From Gongronella butleri (Eukaryota > Mucoromycota > Mucoromycetes > Mucorales > Cunninghamellaceae), in NCBI GenBank assembly GCA_025201375.1, contig JAIWZP010000038.1:186001-250000 (forward strand): 64,000 nucleotides of DNA, written 5' to 3'. A program made the position numbers and the translations under genes. This document shows, one piece after another, positions 47,431-59,599 of this stretch. Numbering within the stretch: position 1 is the stretch's first letter; every line of letters starts with the position of its first letter. Below the pieces are notes generated by a model that saw only the letters and a list, made by a program, of their open reading frames with translations, ran no database searches and was not told where the DNA came from.

Positions 47431-47857
47431 AGTGACCAAAAATACTGTAAAAGACAAAAATGGCGATGCTCTTGACATCACACAAGTGGATCGTCACATT
47501 AAATGGGCACAGCATACGACCAAACAGATACCCAATCCACGTGTAATAAGGCTGACACACACCAGCTCAAGCATCACTGGCCAATTTGGCAGAAATCCGT
47601 GGCCAAAGTCGGGCAAACGCATCCAAAGGCGTTTTCGAGCCGCTGGTGCAAAATGCATAATGCAATGACCTTACTTGGGAAACGACGGTCCGCCACGACA
47701 CGTCCTAAAGACCAGGCAAACCAAGCTCTATTCCGGTTAAAAAAGGAAACGCGTTTGCACTTTTGTTTGGGCACCCCCTCTCTCCTCTCCCCTCGTAGCT
47801 TTTTGTTTTGCCTTTTTTGCACCTTTCATCCAGTGTGGTCATTTGGAGCCGTTGGAG

Positions 47858-47890
47858 ACCTCCGGTCATTTTTGTTACACACCTCCGGTT
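47858..47890 (+). repeat. 33-bp inverted repeat, left arm
   Basis: 31 of 33 bases match the reverse complement of 48204-48236. Within the arm, ACCTCCGGT occurs twice. The 313-base centre has no open frame of note. Confidence 0.85.
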
Positions 47891-48203
47891 TTTATTTTTT
47901 CTAAGTCATTCAGCGTATTTGCGCGTGACGAAAGTTGATAAAAGTGTTCCAACACGCCGCAAAGGACCACGAAGCACCTTGAGACGCGTTGTGGTTGTCG
48001 TTGGTGTTCGTTCATTGCGTCTTGTGCATCGTTTTGTGCAAACAGAGTGGCATTGACGGCATTTTTGCGCGAGAAAATGCATGGATGGTAGGCCTGGCGC
48101 GTCGAGAGCATGATGACAGGGATGTATGATGCGATGATAGTTCTGGCGAGGGAGCGTGGGTGGTGGCACTGGAGGTGATTCTGGCGACCCTCAGGCGGTG
48201 TGC

Positions 48204-48236
48204 AACCGGAGGTGTCTAACGAAAATGACCGGAGGT
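48204..48236 (-). repeat. 33-bp inverted repeat, right arm
   Basis: Partner of the arm at 47858-47890. Two degenerate direct repeats, both ending in TTACGGGC, follow at about 48285-48345 and 48385-48455. Confidence 0.85.
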
Positions 48237-48644
48237 GGTGTTTAATAATTCCAAGAAAAAACCGAGAATTCTTGCCGTCTTGCGAACTAAAGCGCGTCAT
48301 ACAAAGCCAAAACAACAACTTTGAATTCTTTGTTACGGGCACCCCCTCTCCTCGAAAACAAATATCTTCATGTTTCGATTTACAGCGTGTCATGCCAAGT
48401 CAAAACAACAAATTTACCCTTTTTGTTGAGGTGCTTTTCCTTACGGGCCCCCCACCATCACACGCCGGGGTGCGCACAAGCACCATAAAAGGTCTCGAAA
48501 CACTTGTGGTGTCGCGCTTGATTTAAAAGTGTATTTCTTTGGCAGTGCGAAAATCAAAAGATGGCAGCAGAATTGATGACCATTTTCATGAACATTCTGT
48601 ATGATGAGCATTCATTCTATGAGCCTTCAACGAGCCTACAACGA

Positions 48645-49169
48645 GGGTGAAATGCAATTAGCCGTACCTCTATTTTTTTTAGGGACTTTGCGAAAATCTA
48701 GTGATTTGCTCCCCCTTCTTATATACCCATGGTTCATTGGATACCCTTGGTCGTTTATTGTGTAGGTCTTGGTGCCCTTGGGTGTTTCCCTGGTCTGCTT
48801 GTCCATTGACTTTTGATGCTTATTTCTTTCATCAAGACATCGCGGCCACCACCGCTATGATATCTTTCTTTGGGTTGATGATTCCTTCCTATTGCCCGGT
48901 GCCAGATAATGCCTGTTTTTTTTATCTGATATTTTGCATCAAGGTCCAAAGAGTCGAACAAGCCATTCCCCGTTCGATTTGGCCTAGCCGTAGTGGAGCA
49001 ATGGGCCGTCAAAGATTTTCAAAAAGAGGGGCAAGTCTGGGGCCTACACAATAAACGACCAAGGGCATCTAAAGAACCATGGGTATACAGTAAGAAGGGG
49101 GGAGCAAATCACTATGTTTTCGCAAAGTCCCTAAAAAAAAATAGAGGTACGGCTAATTGAATTTCACCT
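48645..49169. mobile_element. Non-autonomous DNA transposon (MITE-like) with long terminal inverted repeats
   Basis: The ends are inverted repeats of about 121 and 126 bases (48646-48766 and 49043-49168), starting GGTGAAAT and sharing CAATTAGCCGTACCTC, AGGGACTTTGCGAAAA, AGTGATTTGCTCCCCC and CGTTTATTGTGTAGG. The centre of about 275 bases has no coding potential. ACGA occurs on both outer flanks (48641-48644 and 49170-49173) and may be a 4-bp target duplication, though four bases can match by chance. Superfamily not assigned. Nothing else was recognised from 49174 to 50413. Confidence 0.8.
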
Positions 49170-50413
49170 ACGAAACCCGCCAAATCCAGCCATTCTCATG
49201 TTGAAGGCGTGATGCGGCCAGCAAAAATTAGTGCTCTACAGGATTTGTTTTGGTGTTTTGCTACGGGCCCGACACATTTTCACTTTTTTTCAGCTTCCTC
49301 ATTTGGACGATCGTTCAAGCGCCGTCTAATCGGCACTCGCCAATTCGACGCGCCTTTGACGTCCTTTGGCCCTCCAAATGGCCACGCGCATCGTTCGATG
49401 GATTTGAAGATGCGCGTTTTGTGCGTGGTAATCAAGTGGTCAGTCACACGCGTGCGCGGGCGATCGTAGCGCCATTGACTCGTTCTTCAGCAGCGTCGCA
49501 AACAAAGTTTGTGACGTGAATGAAGCCAAAGATTCAAAAAACACACCACTGACAGCACCACCCCAGTGTCACACGAGAAATGCTCATCAGTGTGATTACA
49601 TGTGTCGTATTCAGCGTCAGCACCATCAAAAATGCGTCTCAAACCAAGCCAAATGTCGTAAAATCACGCAAGACACGCCTTTGCCTTTGGCAAAAGCAAG
49701 TGCCGACTAGTCGGCGCTTAAACATACGCCAAATTTGGAAAAAAATCTGCCGGGCCCCTAAGCAGGCCCATGGTGGCAAGTCAATGCTGCATCTGGAAAG
49801 CAAAGGAGTCCGTGCTCGACAGAATTGTGGCCCGGGGCGTGGCCAATTCGCGCGCTTGACAGATGAAGAACGCATGTCAATGCAGTAAAACATGTCACAA
49901 CAAGACACGGGTCTCTTTTTTAAAAGCTAAACACTAGTATCTGATCGCTTTTTTTTTTTTTTTTTTTTTTTTTGCTCCTTTGATTCAGGTGCCTTGCCGC
50001 CAGCCATGTGACACAGGCCATTGTGCGACTCAAAAAGATTCGCGCGCACCCATCATTTTTTATTTTTCTTTCTTTTTTGGCCAAATCCAGGTACAACCCA
50101 AATCCCCAAGACGAGCTGGCCAACCAAAGCCAGCAACACCCCTGACCAAAGCTTCTCAATTGAGAAAAAAAAAAAGCAGGCAAAGCACAATGAGGGACAA
50201 AAGGAAGGCGCGCGCGCGGATCGTCTGTCCATTGCCCGAGGTTCTCCGTTTCATCCCCGCCTCTGCACCCCACAAAATAATTGAAACGGGCTCACCCTTT
50301 CCCCCCCCCCCTTTTTTTTTTATCTTAATCAACCCATGCCCAAAAGGTACACCATCTGAATCAAAATGATGCGATTTTTACTTGGCGAATGCAAAAATAT
50401 AAAAAGTAAAAGC

Positions 50414-51399
50414 TTATAATGGGTCGTCGTCGATTTCGTCCATTTCATCGTCGCCTTCATCGGCGGACGTGCAGTAATCGAGGGCGGGTGTTGGGGTATC
50501 AAAATCGTGTGCCCACTGGACGAGCTTGGCCGGGTCGTTGGAGGACAGGTCATAATCCATGAAATGGAGGAATTCGAGCTCCAGGCGCGCAATGACGGCT
50601 CTTTTTTCGGGCGTCGTCTGATCGAGTGGGCAGGGAATCACCGGCAGCGGCGCGGGCTGCGTTGTCTTTTTATCCTTTTCCGAGACATGGATGATCAATT
50701 GCAAATTGTCGTGCAAATATTCGGCGGCAAGCAAGTACGCGATAGAAATCAACCGCGCACCACACCCAATGGTGCCTCGGATCGGCCCGTATTTCTAAGC
50801 AACGGGTAAAAAAAAAAAAAAAAAAAAAAGTGTGGCATTGGAACGAATGGAGGTCAGCTTTTCATCAAAAAAAAAAAAGAAGGCTTGCCTGATTTAATCG
50901 CTCGAGGTAGCTGATGGCAAGCAGCAGTGTGACGCTCGGGCATGGCGTGGGGGTGCTGGCGGAATTTTGGCAATAGATGCGCAATGATTTTTCCAACGAC
51001 GATTCCGGGATGCCGGTGGCGAGCAAATCACAAAGCAGCCTATACAGGATTTTGAATTTTTCCTGGCATGGGTCGGTCTCCCACGTCTTGCACACAAACA
51101 TGGCGAGGTGTGCTGTTGTTATGTGGCAATCGATTGGGTTGCAAGGCGGGTGAAAGGAAGGAAGGAAGGGGGACAGATGAGCAAACAACCTCATCCACAT
51201 CAAAAAATGACGAAAAAAAAAAAAGAAAAATCAATGGCCACAGGGCGTGTGGCCCCATTTTCCATCATCCTTTACCGAGGCATCGTGGCGGCAGTGCTCT
51301 GCGCTGATTCAGCTCAATGGCCTGCAATAGCAAGCACGCTTGGGTATAATTGGGGTGGATCTTATATCGCTTGGCGTCGAATGGTTTGGTCGTGGACAT
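50414..51399 (-). CDS. PHO80-type cyclin
   Basis: Three exons (51399-51276, 51112-50889, 50794-50414) give 242 residues. The cyclin box is seen as FKILYRLLCDLLATGIPESS, then PSVTLLLAISYLERLNQ, GARLISIAYLLAAEYLHDN and LELEFLHFMDYDLS. This is the PHO80/cyclin-P layout, which partners a Pho85-type CDK in nutrient and cell-cycle control. The C-terminus is acidic (DEGDDEMDEIDDDPL). Intron 2 has a GC donor (CAG/GCAAGC). The first exon (to residue 41) has no recognisable motif and its start is the least certain part. Confidence 0.8.
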
Positions 51400-52093
51400 G
51401 CAGCAAAGCGGGTTCGATGGGTGAGCAAACGAAGAGAAAAAGGAACAAGAGAGTGCTGATTTATGAAGGTGGCCGGTGGAGCATGCAATTGAGAAGGTGA
51501 AAGAAAAAAAAAGGGGAAGGTGCACAACGAAGGAAAAAAAAGGGCCTAATTCTGCCTGGCCCTTTTTAATCGCGAATTTTTTTTTTTCTCGCTCGACCGG
51601 CAAAATCCTGTGACATTTGGCCCGCATGAATCAAATTTGTCAGCAAAGGGCACAAATGTTGGAAGACGTGATCTCCACTTTTTTCTCGTTTTGTCATTCA
51701 ACCTATGAAAATGCAGCCTATGCCACTGTGCCTCTTTTTTTTTTTTTCTAGATGGGTGGGTCAAATGAATCCTCGTAATGAATAAAAAAAAAAAAAAAAT
51801 AAGCCATTGAGTTGGCATTGGACATCAGCAGACAAGTGAATTTGTCGAGTCTGACAAATTCAAGGTTGCACTTGGCGTCCACCCAGCCATCCTTTCGGCC
51901 GTGCTTATCAATCAATGAGCCTTGGAGCTGCTTGCTGCACGGCAAATCGGGGAATGAATTCTCCATTGGGCATCCCCTGTTTCGGGCTCACAAAAAAGCT
52001 TTTTTGTCGATATTCAAGCAAATGTCGAGCCTGGATGAATTAAATACGTATCTGTTTTATTTCGTGGCTATCATTATTAATCATTGGGGGATT
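51400..52093. other. Intergenic, no gene recognised
   Basis: Short random frames and A/T runs only. It separates the cyclin 5' end from the thaumatin-like gene 3' end. Confidence 0.5.
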
Positions 52094-52861
52094 CTAGCAA
52101 AAGGTCACCGTGTAGCCAGATGGGTCTGGGCATGTAAACGTCGAAGTCTAGGCGAAAAAAAAGAAAAAGAGAAAAAATGTAGAAAAAAAAAGCGTGTTAT
52201 GCGTTTTTTTTTTCTCGCTCTTTGTCATGCTTACCTGATCATCATAGGCGAAGCTGTATGCCTGCGGGCATGCGGCCTTTACATTGTTTGCCTGAGAATC
52301 GGCCTTGCATGTGGATGGAGTATCGTAGGATCCGCTGCAGCAATCGGCCGGATTGCCTGTTGCCGAGCAAGAAGATTGGCAGCCGATGACTCTGCTTGCA
52401 CTGTCCTTGACGGTGAGGGAGGATGGGCACGAGGGGAGGCTCATGCACGAGGGGTTGCCGCATTCGTAGCCACTGGACGAGCCGCCACCTTCAACGTTGA
52501 TGGCCATGGGCAGGTTGTAACCATCGACCATTGAAACATCATAGTAATCCTTGCCGCTGGAGCCCTTGAAGAAGAATTCGGCCAATGTCGCCGGGTTGGA
52601 CGCGCCAGGCGGGCCACAATGCTGGTTGTCTTGGGTGCCCACGCATTGCGGCTGCCCAAAGATGCGGCCGCCCCAGGTATCGGGCAACGAGATGCTGCGC
52701 GACTGCTTGGAAGTCAGATCAAATCGCTGGTCAATATTGGCAGCGCCATTGGTCAGCACGCCAATCGAGTTGGACTCGGGGCAATTGTTGACAATCTTGA
52801 CTGTGCGCGTGCCGGCGAATGCACAGGGAAGCAAAATGGTAAAAAGCACAAGCAGTTGCAT
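52094..52861 (-). CDS. Secreted thaumatin-like protein
   Basis: Two exons (52861-52235, 52147-52094) give 226 residues. The start was chosen at the ATG that opens a signal peptide (LLVLFTILLPCAFAG); an in-frame upstream extension lacks this position. The mature chain shows the thaumatin-family pattern: VKIVNNCPES at the start, GGRIFGQPQC, FFKGSSGKDYYDVSMVDGYN, the DCC motif, AYSFAYDD, and the short last exon ending TFTCPDPSGYTVTFC. I count 14 cysteines in the mature part, so seven disulphides are possible. Thaumatin-like proteins bind or cut beta-1,3-glucans; fungal ones are thought to act on the own cell wall. The second exon supplies only 17 residues but two conserved cysteines. Confidence 0.93.
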
Positions 52862-53575
52862 AGCAGCGTCGAAAAGGTTGGGAAGCAAAAAAATGAAAAA
52901 GAACAAAAAAAAGGGCGTTGAAAAATGGTGACAAGGCCCTTTAGCCTGTCGATCAGGACACAATCGCATGGGCCCATGGTATAAAAAAAGCAAAGGATGG
53001 GTAAGAAGGGTGGGGAGGGGTCCCTTGTTGGATGACGATTAAAGACAAGAGGGGCATCTCTTGTTCCGTTGCCAGCTCATTGGATTAGATGTAGGATCAG
53101 GCCTGGCAATATCTCTCTTGTCGCGACATGAAAGGCGCGGTCCTCGTATCTGACGGGATTTTAAATAAGCTCCAATAATCACCCATTTTTGGGCACAACC
53201 GCTCCCCTCGCCCAAATCTCTTGACAAGCTCACGTTTGTTTTGTTTTTTTGTGTGTTTTCTCACACCATGCGCTCTTTTCTCATCTTCCTCGCACAGCAG
53301 GTATTGTTGGTATCGACAATTCATTCATGATAGTATCATGCATGCCGCTCTTTTTCGCTTTTTTGTTCTTTTTTCAAACAAACCTGATCTACAGGCCACC
53401 CCTGGGAAAGCAATCTGATCTCCGAATGCATGCCCCTGTCCTTTTTATTACGTGGTGTGGGTGCGTAAGAAAAAAAAAAGAAGCAAAAGAAATAAAACAA
53501 AGACTATAATACAAGTATACAACCAAAAGAAAGAAAAATAAGCAAGAAGTGTGGATGGAGCGGGGGTGTATTCGC

Positions 53576-56120
53576 CTAGGACGCTTGGATGCTGATCGCG
53601 TCGTCTCCTGTGGAATTGGATGTGATGGAGCCGGCGCCGCTGCTGCCCTTGACTTGCGCAAGCTCGCGATCATTGACCAGCGCAAAGATGGACCACCCAT
53701 AATCGGCCTCGGTGTCGTCGAGCAGCTCGGTCAGCAGGCTGAAATCGACGTCTGTCGGCTGACCGTACTGCAATTGCGCCATGGTGATGATCTGGTGCGT
53801 CTGGAAGAACAAAAGCAAATCTTTTTCAAGCTTGCTCTCTTCAAACGACCGGAATGTCGGCGTTGTGCGGTACATGTGATACATGAGCACCAGCGCCGTC
53901 TTGGATTGCGCCACCAATGCCGGCGAACGCGGTCCGTCCTGCTGCAAAATATTCCCCTGCAACAAGAAATGGCAAAAAATTGGGTGTCAACTTTTTTTCC
54001 TCTTTTTTTTCCCCTCTTGCTCGGGTTGTCTTTTTGCTTTTCTCTCTTTCTCTCTCTCTCTCTCTTTTCTCAATGGCTCTTTTTACCTTGAAAACTTGGA
54101 TAATGGCCATGAAATGATGGAGATAAGGGCGGAAGAAGCAGTCAAAGTCTGGGGCGGGGCGGAACCAATGGCGGAAGAGGAGGAGCATGGCAAAGGCTGT
54201 TTGGGATGTGCGTCGGATGGCATTGGTGGAAGGGAGGCGCGGACGAGAGAGATTTAGCCATGCGAGGCAATAATCGAGAAGGATGCAATAAAAGGAGCGT
54301 CGGTGCCACAGCGACGCCTTGGCAACCGCTGGGGCGGCAAGGTGGCGGAAGCGGTGTGACGGCGATAGCGACCGATAGAAGCGTCGCAGCGATTTCTCGC
54401 TGTGAAGGCGTCTGACCTGGATGAGTGCGATGGCGAAGCGTGTTTGGTCGATTTCAACGGGGTCGTATTCGGAGAGGACACACGGAAGATCGATTTTGAT
54501 GTCCTCGCGGCGGATCGTCGAGGGCTGGGCGAAGAAATGGGGCACCATCGAGTCAAAGAACCAGACGGCCCAAAAGATGCGTTTTGCCTGCTCGCGTTCA
54601 AAGGCGGACTGGCAATGGATGTAGCCCTCGGGCCTGTGCAAGTCGAGCGTGAAGCACATGCGGATGACGAGGCCCAATTGCACAAAGGCGCGCTCGACGT
54701 GGCCGAAATCGAGGTCGTAAGCGAGCAAAAGGGTGCGTTGGTGAATGTTGGACAGGTTAGCCTGGTCGTCGAGGCCCAATTGCATGCGCGAGTGCTCGTA
54801 GAATCGCTGGCCGAGGGCACGAAAGTCGTGCAGATGCACGAGATGCGGATGGTACACACACGCATGCGGGGCAATGTGGCTGCAGATGGACGACAGCACA
54901 ACGGACTTTAATTCGCCTTGCTGATAATGGCGTTCGAATCGCGAAGGACTGACGAGGATGGGAAACCCGCATTGGTGATGTTGGTGGATCAGACGCGTCA
55001 TGACGTCAGACGCGAGCAAATCAGGCTCGGAAGGAGAAGAAGAAGAGGAGGAGGCATGATGAGGGTGATGAGAATGATGCGAATGAGACGATGTGGAGGA
55101 TGCAGAGGATGCAGACGCAGGCGATGATGCGCTGCTGGAGCTCGGGCTGGTGCTGGCGCTGAGCAATGGCGCATCATGTTGCGGTTGGATGCGACCAAGG
55201 CGCTCAAAGCTCGAAAACGAAGGAATCTCGTTGAGGGCGATTTGGGGAGTTTCTGCCAGCGTCGCGTAAAGCGTCGGGCCCTGCACATGATACGTCAATT
55301 GCAGTGCTCGTCGCACGGCATCGCGCAAACCATCAAAACTCGAGATATCCGTAAAAATAGAGGTGATGCCGTCATTGAACGACACTTGATAGCCGGTGCC
55401 CATGGCCCAATCGACAATGGACGCGTCGAGTGTCGCCGCCGATCCCGAGGAAGACGTCGTGGTGCTCGCATCGTGCCCATTCATCACGTCATCGTCCTCG
55501 GAAGTCGTTGTTGTCGTCATGGATAGCTGGTCTCGCTCTGTCGGCGACGACATCGGCATGAGCGTCGATTGGAGCTGCTGTTGTCGTTGTGCAAGTTGAT
55601 AACACACGTGCTGTAGCCGAGCAAAGTCGTCCTTGACCGTCTTGACTTGTGCCTCCAAGTCATTCATCTTTTGTCGCATGGATACATTGTCAAGACGCAA
55701 TGCGTGATTGCTGTACCCACACTGGTATTTGCCCTTGCATTGACCACACACGGGCTTGCCTCGATCACAACCTACTCGTCGTTCGCGGCACCTTTTTTTT
55801 TTATTTTGAGAAAAAAAAAACAATGGTAAATTTCACCTTTTTTTTTTAGCCACCCCCTGGTTCCTGGCTCGGCGCTCCTTTCCCCCTTTTTTTATTGCCT
55901 ACTTGTCACACGCATAGCCGTTTTGCTGTCGCTTTCGCTTGGACGGAGGCACGTCCGTGAGCTCGTGGGACGAAGTCGTGGCCGAAACAGGAAGTGGGGT
56001 ATGAGAAATAGAAACGTCGGCGGCCTCAGGCGAGGTAGAGGAGGTTAAATAGGGGCGGGACGGCGAGCTTGGGTACTGAATATACACAAATGGGCGAATT
56101 TGACTTTGTCCGGCATCCAT
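53576..56120 (-). CDS. Zn2Cys6 transcription factor with fungal-specific domain
   Basis: Three exons (56120-55903, 55791-54087, 53956-53576) give 767 residues. The zinc cluster is at residues 71-97 (Cys 71, 74, 81, 88, 91, 97), split by the first intron right after the second residue past Cys-71, and preceded by the basic SKRKR stretch. A coiled segment follows (MRQKMNDLEAQVKTVKDDFA). After a long Ser/His-rich linker, the middle homology region is seen at about 390-480 (AFVQLGLVIRMCFTLDLHRP, FEREQAKRIFWAVWFFDS). The exon 2 acceptor sits in an unusual A-rich context instead of a pyrimidine tract. A nuclear regulator with unknown targets; it is not closely similar to the dual-cluster factor at 2451-5452. 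Confidence 0.88.
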
Positions 56121-56411
56121 GAAAAGGAAAAGGCTCGGTCGACAGAGTAAGTATGGGAAAAAAAAAAAAGAGGGGGCAGAAAAAAAAAGAGTGAAAGAAA
56201 AAAGGGAAAAGAAGATGGGGTGCGCGAGATGAGAAAGGACGACCGAGTGAAAAAGGAAAAAATCGCTATTGCACAAAGGTCGGTCGTTTGTGTCACGTGG
56301 AATGGTTCTCTGTTTTCCTGATCCGGCACTCGTGAGCACCCACGTCCGAAAAGTACAAGCTTATATGTGTGTCTCAATGGCAATTGTTTACTTGGTTTTT
56401 CTTTTTGTTTT

Positions 56412-58916
56412 CTATGCTTGTGCCGTGGCTTGTTCTTCTTGTTTGACGGCACCCGAGTCATTGCGTGCGTACCGAAGCAGCGTCAATAGACCCGATGGTG
56501 TCATGCCCTCCACGCGTTTAGCCGCTCCCTATAAAAAAAGAAAACGCGTTGGCAAAAAGAAAAAAAAAGTTGGCATACCGCGACTTACCAATGTTTCAGG
56601 CCGGATCTTGATTAGCTTGTTGCGGATTTCATTGGAAAGTTGATCCAACCTTAAAGAAATGACACAAGAGACAAAAAAAAAAAAAAAGAGAGTTGAGGCC
56701 GATCATTCTAGTTTTTTTTCCCCTTGTTTATCCTTACTTTGTGTAATCCAGATTGATGTCCAATTTCAAGTTCTCATCGCGCTTCAATGCCTCGACCTCG
56801 GCGGCCTGGCGCTTCAAAAAGGGGCGATAGCGACCTTCGATCATGACGCGCTCGGCCAGGGAAGGGGGCATCTGCGCAACGGATGGGAGCACCTGGTGGA
56901 AATCCGCAAGTGACACACCAGCCCATGTCAGCAGGTCCATACCACTAATTGAAAATAAAAATCAACAAGGGGAGGAGGCGTCAGCACGTGTCATTGCCTT
57001 TTTGTTGTTGCCTTTTTACCTTTTAAAAGAGCCATTGTCCTGCACCCCACTCTTTGTCGCATTGCGAGGCTGCAATCCGTAGCCTGCCCATTTCTTCGCA
57101 GGCATCCTCGTGTCGTCTAGCTGCCCAATGGCATCAGCAAGCGCTCTTTCCGTCGCAACATAGTGTTGCCAGCGCTCAGGGCCTACAACGCCAATGTCAT
57201 GACCTGTTTTTTTTTTTATGGGTGAGCTCATTGTCATGGCGGGTTCCCCCCATCTTTTTTTTTTCTTTTTTTCTTTTTTGTACCTTTCCGTGTGAGACGC
57301 AGATCGGCATTGTCGGCGCGGAGGGACAATCGGAACTCGGACCGCGCAGTGAAGACGCGGTAGGGTTCGTTGACGCCCTTGGTGATCAGGTCGTCGATGA
57401 GCACACCAATGTACGCGTCGGATCGGTCCAGGATAAACGGCGCGCGGCCAGCCGCGCGCAGCGCCGCATTGATCCCCGCCATGATCCCCTGCGCCGCGGC
57501 CTCCTCGTACCCGGTCGTCCCATTGATCTGGCCCGCCAAGAAAAGCCCACCAATCCGCTTTGTTTCTAGCGATGAGCGCAGCTCGCGCGGATCCACATGG
57601 TCGTACTCTACACCATAAGCTGGTACAAGCAGCAAAAATAAAAAAATAAAATAAAAGTGAGTCTTTTTTTTTTTTTGTCACACCATGAGTTTTACCTGGC
57701 CGCACCATGTCGACATTTTCCAGGCCGCGGATCATGCGCAAAAAGTTGAGCTGGATATCTTCAGGCATCGTGTTGGAGATGCCATTGGGGTAAACAAGAT
57801 GATCGTCCAGTCCTTCGGGCTCGAGCCAGATGTTGTGGCTGGTCTTGCTGCGGAAACGACGAATCTTGCTCTCCAAGGACGGGCAATACCGCGGCCCTTG
57901 AACGGTCTCGCGAATGTGGATACTCTGGTCAAAGTGCTTCTCAAGATAGTCGTGCACCTTCGCATTGGTGCGCGTCTGATGGCACAAAATCTGGTGGTCG
58001 GCATGCGGCACCGTGGTATGAAGATACGAGAACGGCGATGGAGGCTGGTCGCCGTGCTGCTCGAGCAATCCTTCGTAGTTGATCGTGCGCCCATCGAGAC
58101 GCGCAGGCGTTCCCGTCTTGAGGCGAGCGAGCTTGAACCCGGCAGATCGGAGCGACTTTGACAGGCGCATGGACGGGTTCTCATTGATACGACCTGCGGG
58201 CCACACCTTGAGCCCCAGATGGATCTCGCCGCCCAAAAAGGTGCCCGTGGTGATGACGACATTCGGCGTGCGGATGATCTGCCCATCCTCGAGCTGAATG
58301 CCGCGAATTGTCTGTGACGATGGATTTGGGCCGTCCATGACGAGATCAGCCACACTACCCGCGCGGATCGTGAGATTCGGGTATTGCTGCAACCATTGTT
58401 GCACATGCTGCTTGTAAAGCTTGCGGTCAATTTGTGCTCGAGGGCCCTGACCATTCAAAAAAAAAAACCCAGCAATTAGCCTTGTTTTTTTGTTTTTGTT
58501 TTTCTTTTCTTACATAGACAGCTGGACCCTTGGACCGATTCAGGACCTTGAATTGGATACCAGCAAGATCAGACATGCGGCCGCACACACCGTCCAGGGC
58601 ATCAATCTCACGCACGAGGATGCCCTTGCCAACACCACCAAACGAGGGATTGCAAGACATTTCTCCTAGAAAATGGATAAGCTTAGGCGAACGAGGGGCA
58701 TTGTCCCTGGCTTTCTGTATTTTTTTTATTTTTATTTTTACCAATGGTATCTGGAGACTGAGTGACGAGCAGTGTCCTTGCGCCCATTCTGGCAGCAGCA
58801 GCGCACGCCTCAGTACCAGCGTGGCCACCACCAATGATAACAACGTCAAAGTCATTGATAGCCACTGTCGAATACAGCCGTGAGCAGGATCGGCGGATAG
58901 ATCGTAAACCGAACAT
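56412..58916 (-). CDS. MTO1: Mitochondrial tRNA uridine-34 modification protein MTO1 (GidA/MnmG family)
   Basis: Eight exons (58916-58742, 58665-58514, 58446-57696, 57619-57284, 57203-57020, 56944-56738, 56649-56589, 56528-56412) give 660 residues, normal for MTO1. A short basic N-terminal presequence ([16 protein letters not shown]) fits mitochondrial import. The FAD-binding GGGHAGTEA is at 29-37, [16 protein letters not shown] follows, and the GidA signatures [11 protein letters not shown] and [17 protein letters not shown] are intact. The C-terminal helical domain includes [17 protein letters not shown] and ends EEQATAQA. With MSS1/GTPBP3 it makes the 5-(carboxymethylaminomethyl) group on U34 of mitochondrial tRNAs. 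Confidence 0.96.
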
Positions 58917-59599
58917 GAAAAAAAAGTAAAAGAGGAAAAAAAAAAAGGGTCGCAGCCCCCGTTTGCCCTTTTGTTGCCCAATTTCATGTCCGAGAGCTGT
59001 CCGGCCAGCCAGCCATACACGCGGAGATTCAATCACCGGTGCATGAATCCTAGTTCCTTTGCTGCGCAACGGCCAACAATAGCAAAAAAAAAAAAAAATA
59101 CCCAATGTTTTTTGAAAATACTGTTGGAATTCATACTTGTTCCTATCAAAACTACAACGTTTCAACACCACGGGAGCTGCTTACAGCGAGGCGCACAGGC
59201 GCTGCAAAAATGGCCACGGGCCCACAGCAAACGTTATTGGTGAATAGGGGATGAACGAAAAAAATTGCAATTCTTGCAAGTTTTGCATATTTTTTATGAA
59301 AGCACTTGTACAATAAAACAACTTGCGCAACCTAATGCAAGCAGATTGAAACGTGTACGTGCATGTACATATGGATATTGAATATGATGTTTCAAAAAAT
59401 CAAACAGTCAGCGTGCTCCGAGAAATATGATAAAAAGCAAAAAGGACGCTTTTCGATCGTGGCGTTTTTTTACGTAGATTTTCAGACAACCATCGTGTTT
59501 GATGATGCTTTGATCCGTTCATCTTTCAATCTCAGTGGACATACAGTAAACCACCGACGCGTGCTATCTTTGAAGACTTCCGTTGCACTACAGTTGTAT

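Noticed and set aside
57016..58458. A single 480-codon MTO1 frame read through to 57016
   Set aside because: The part after 57696 loses all family similarity. Splicing at 57696/57619 and later junctions restores the GidA signatures.
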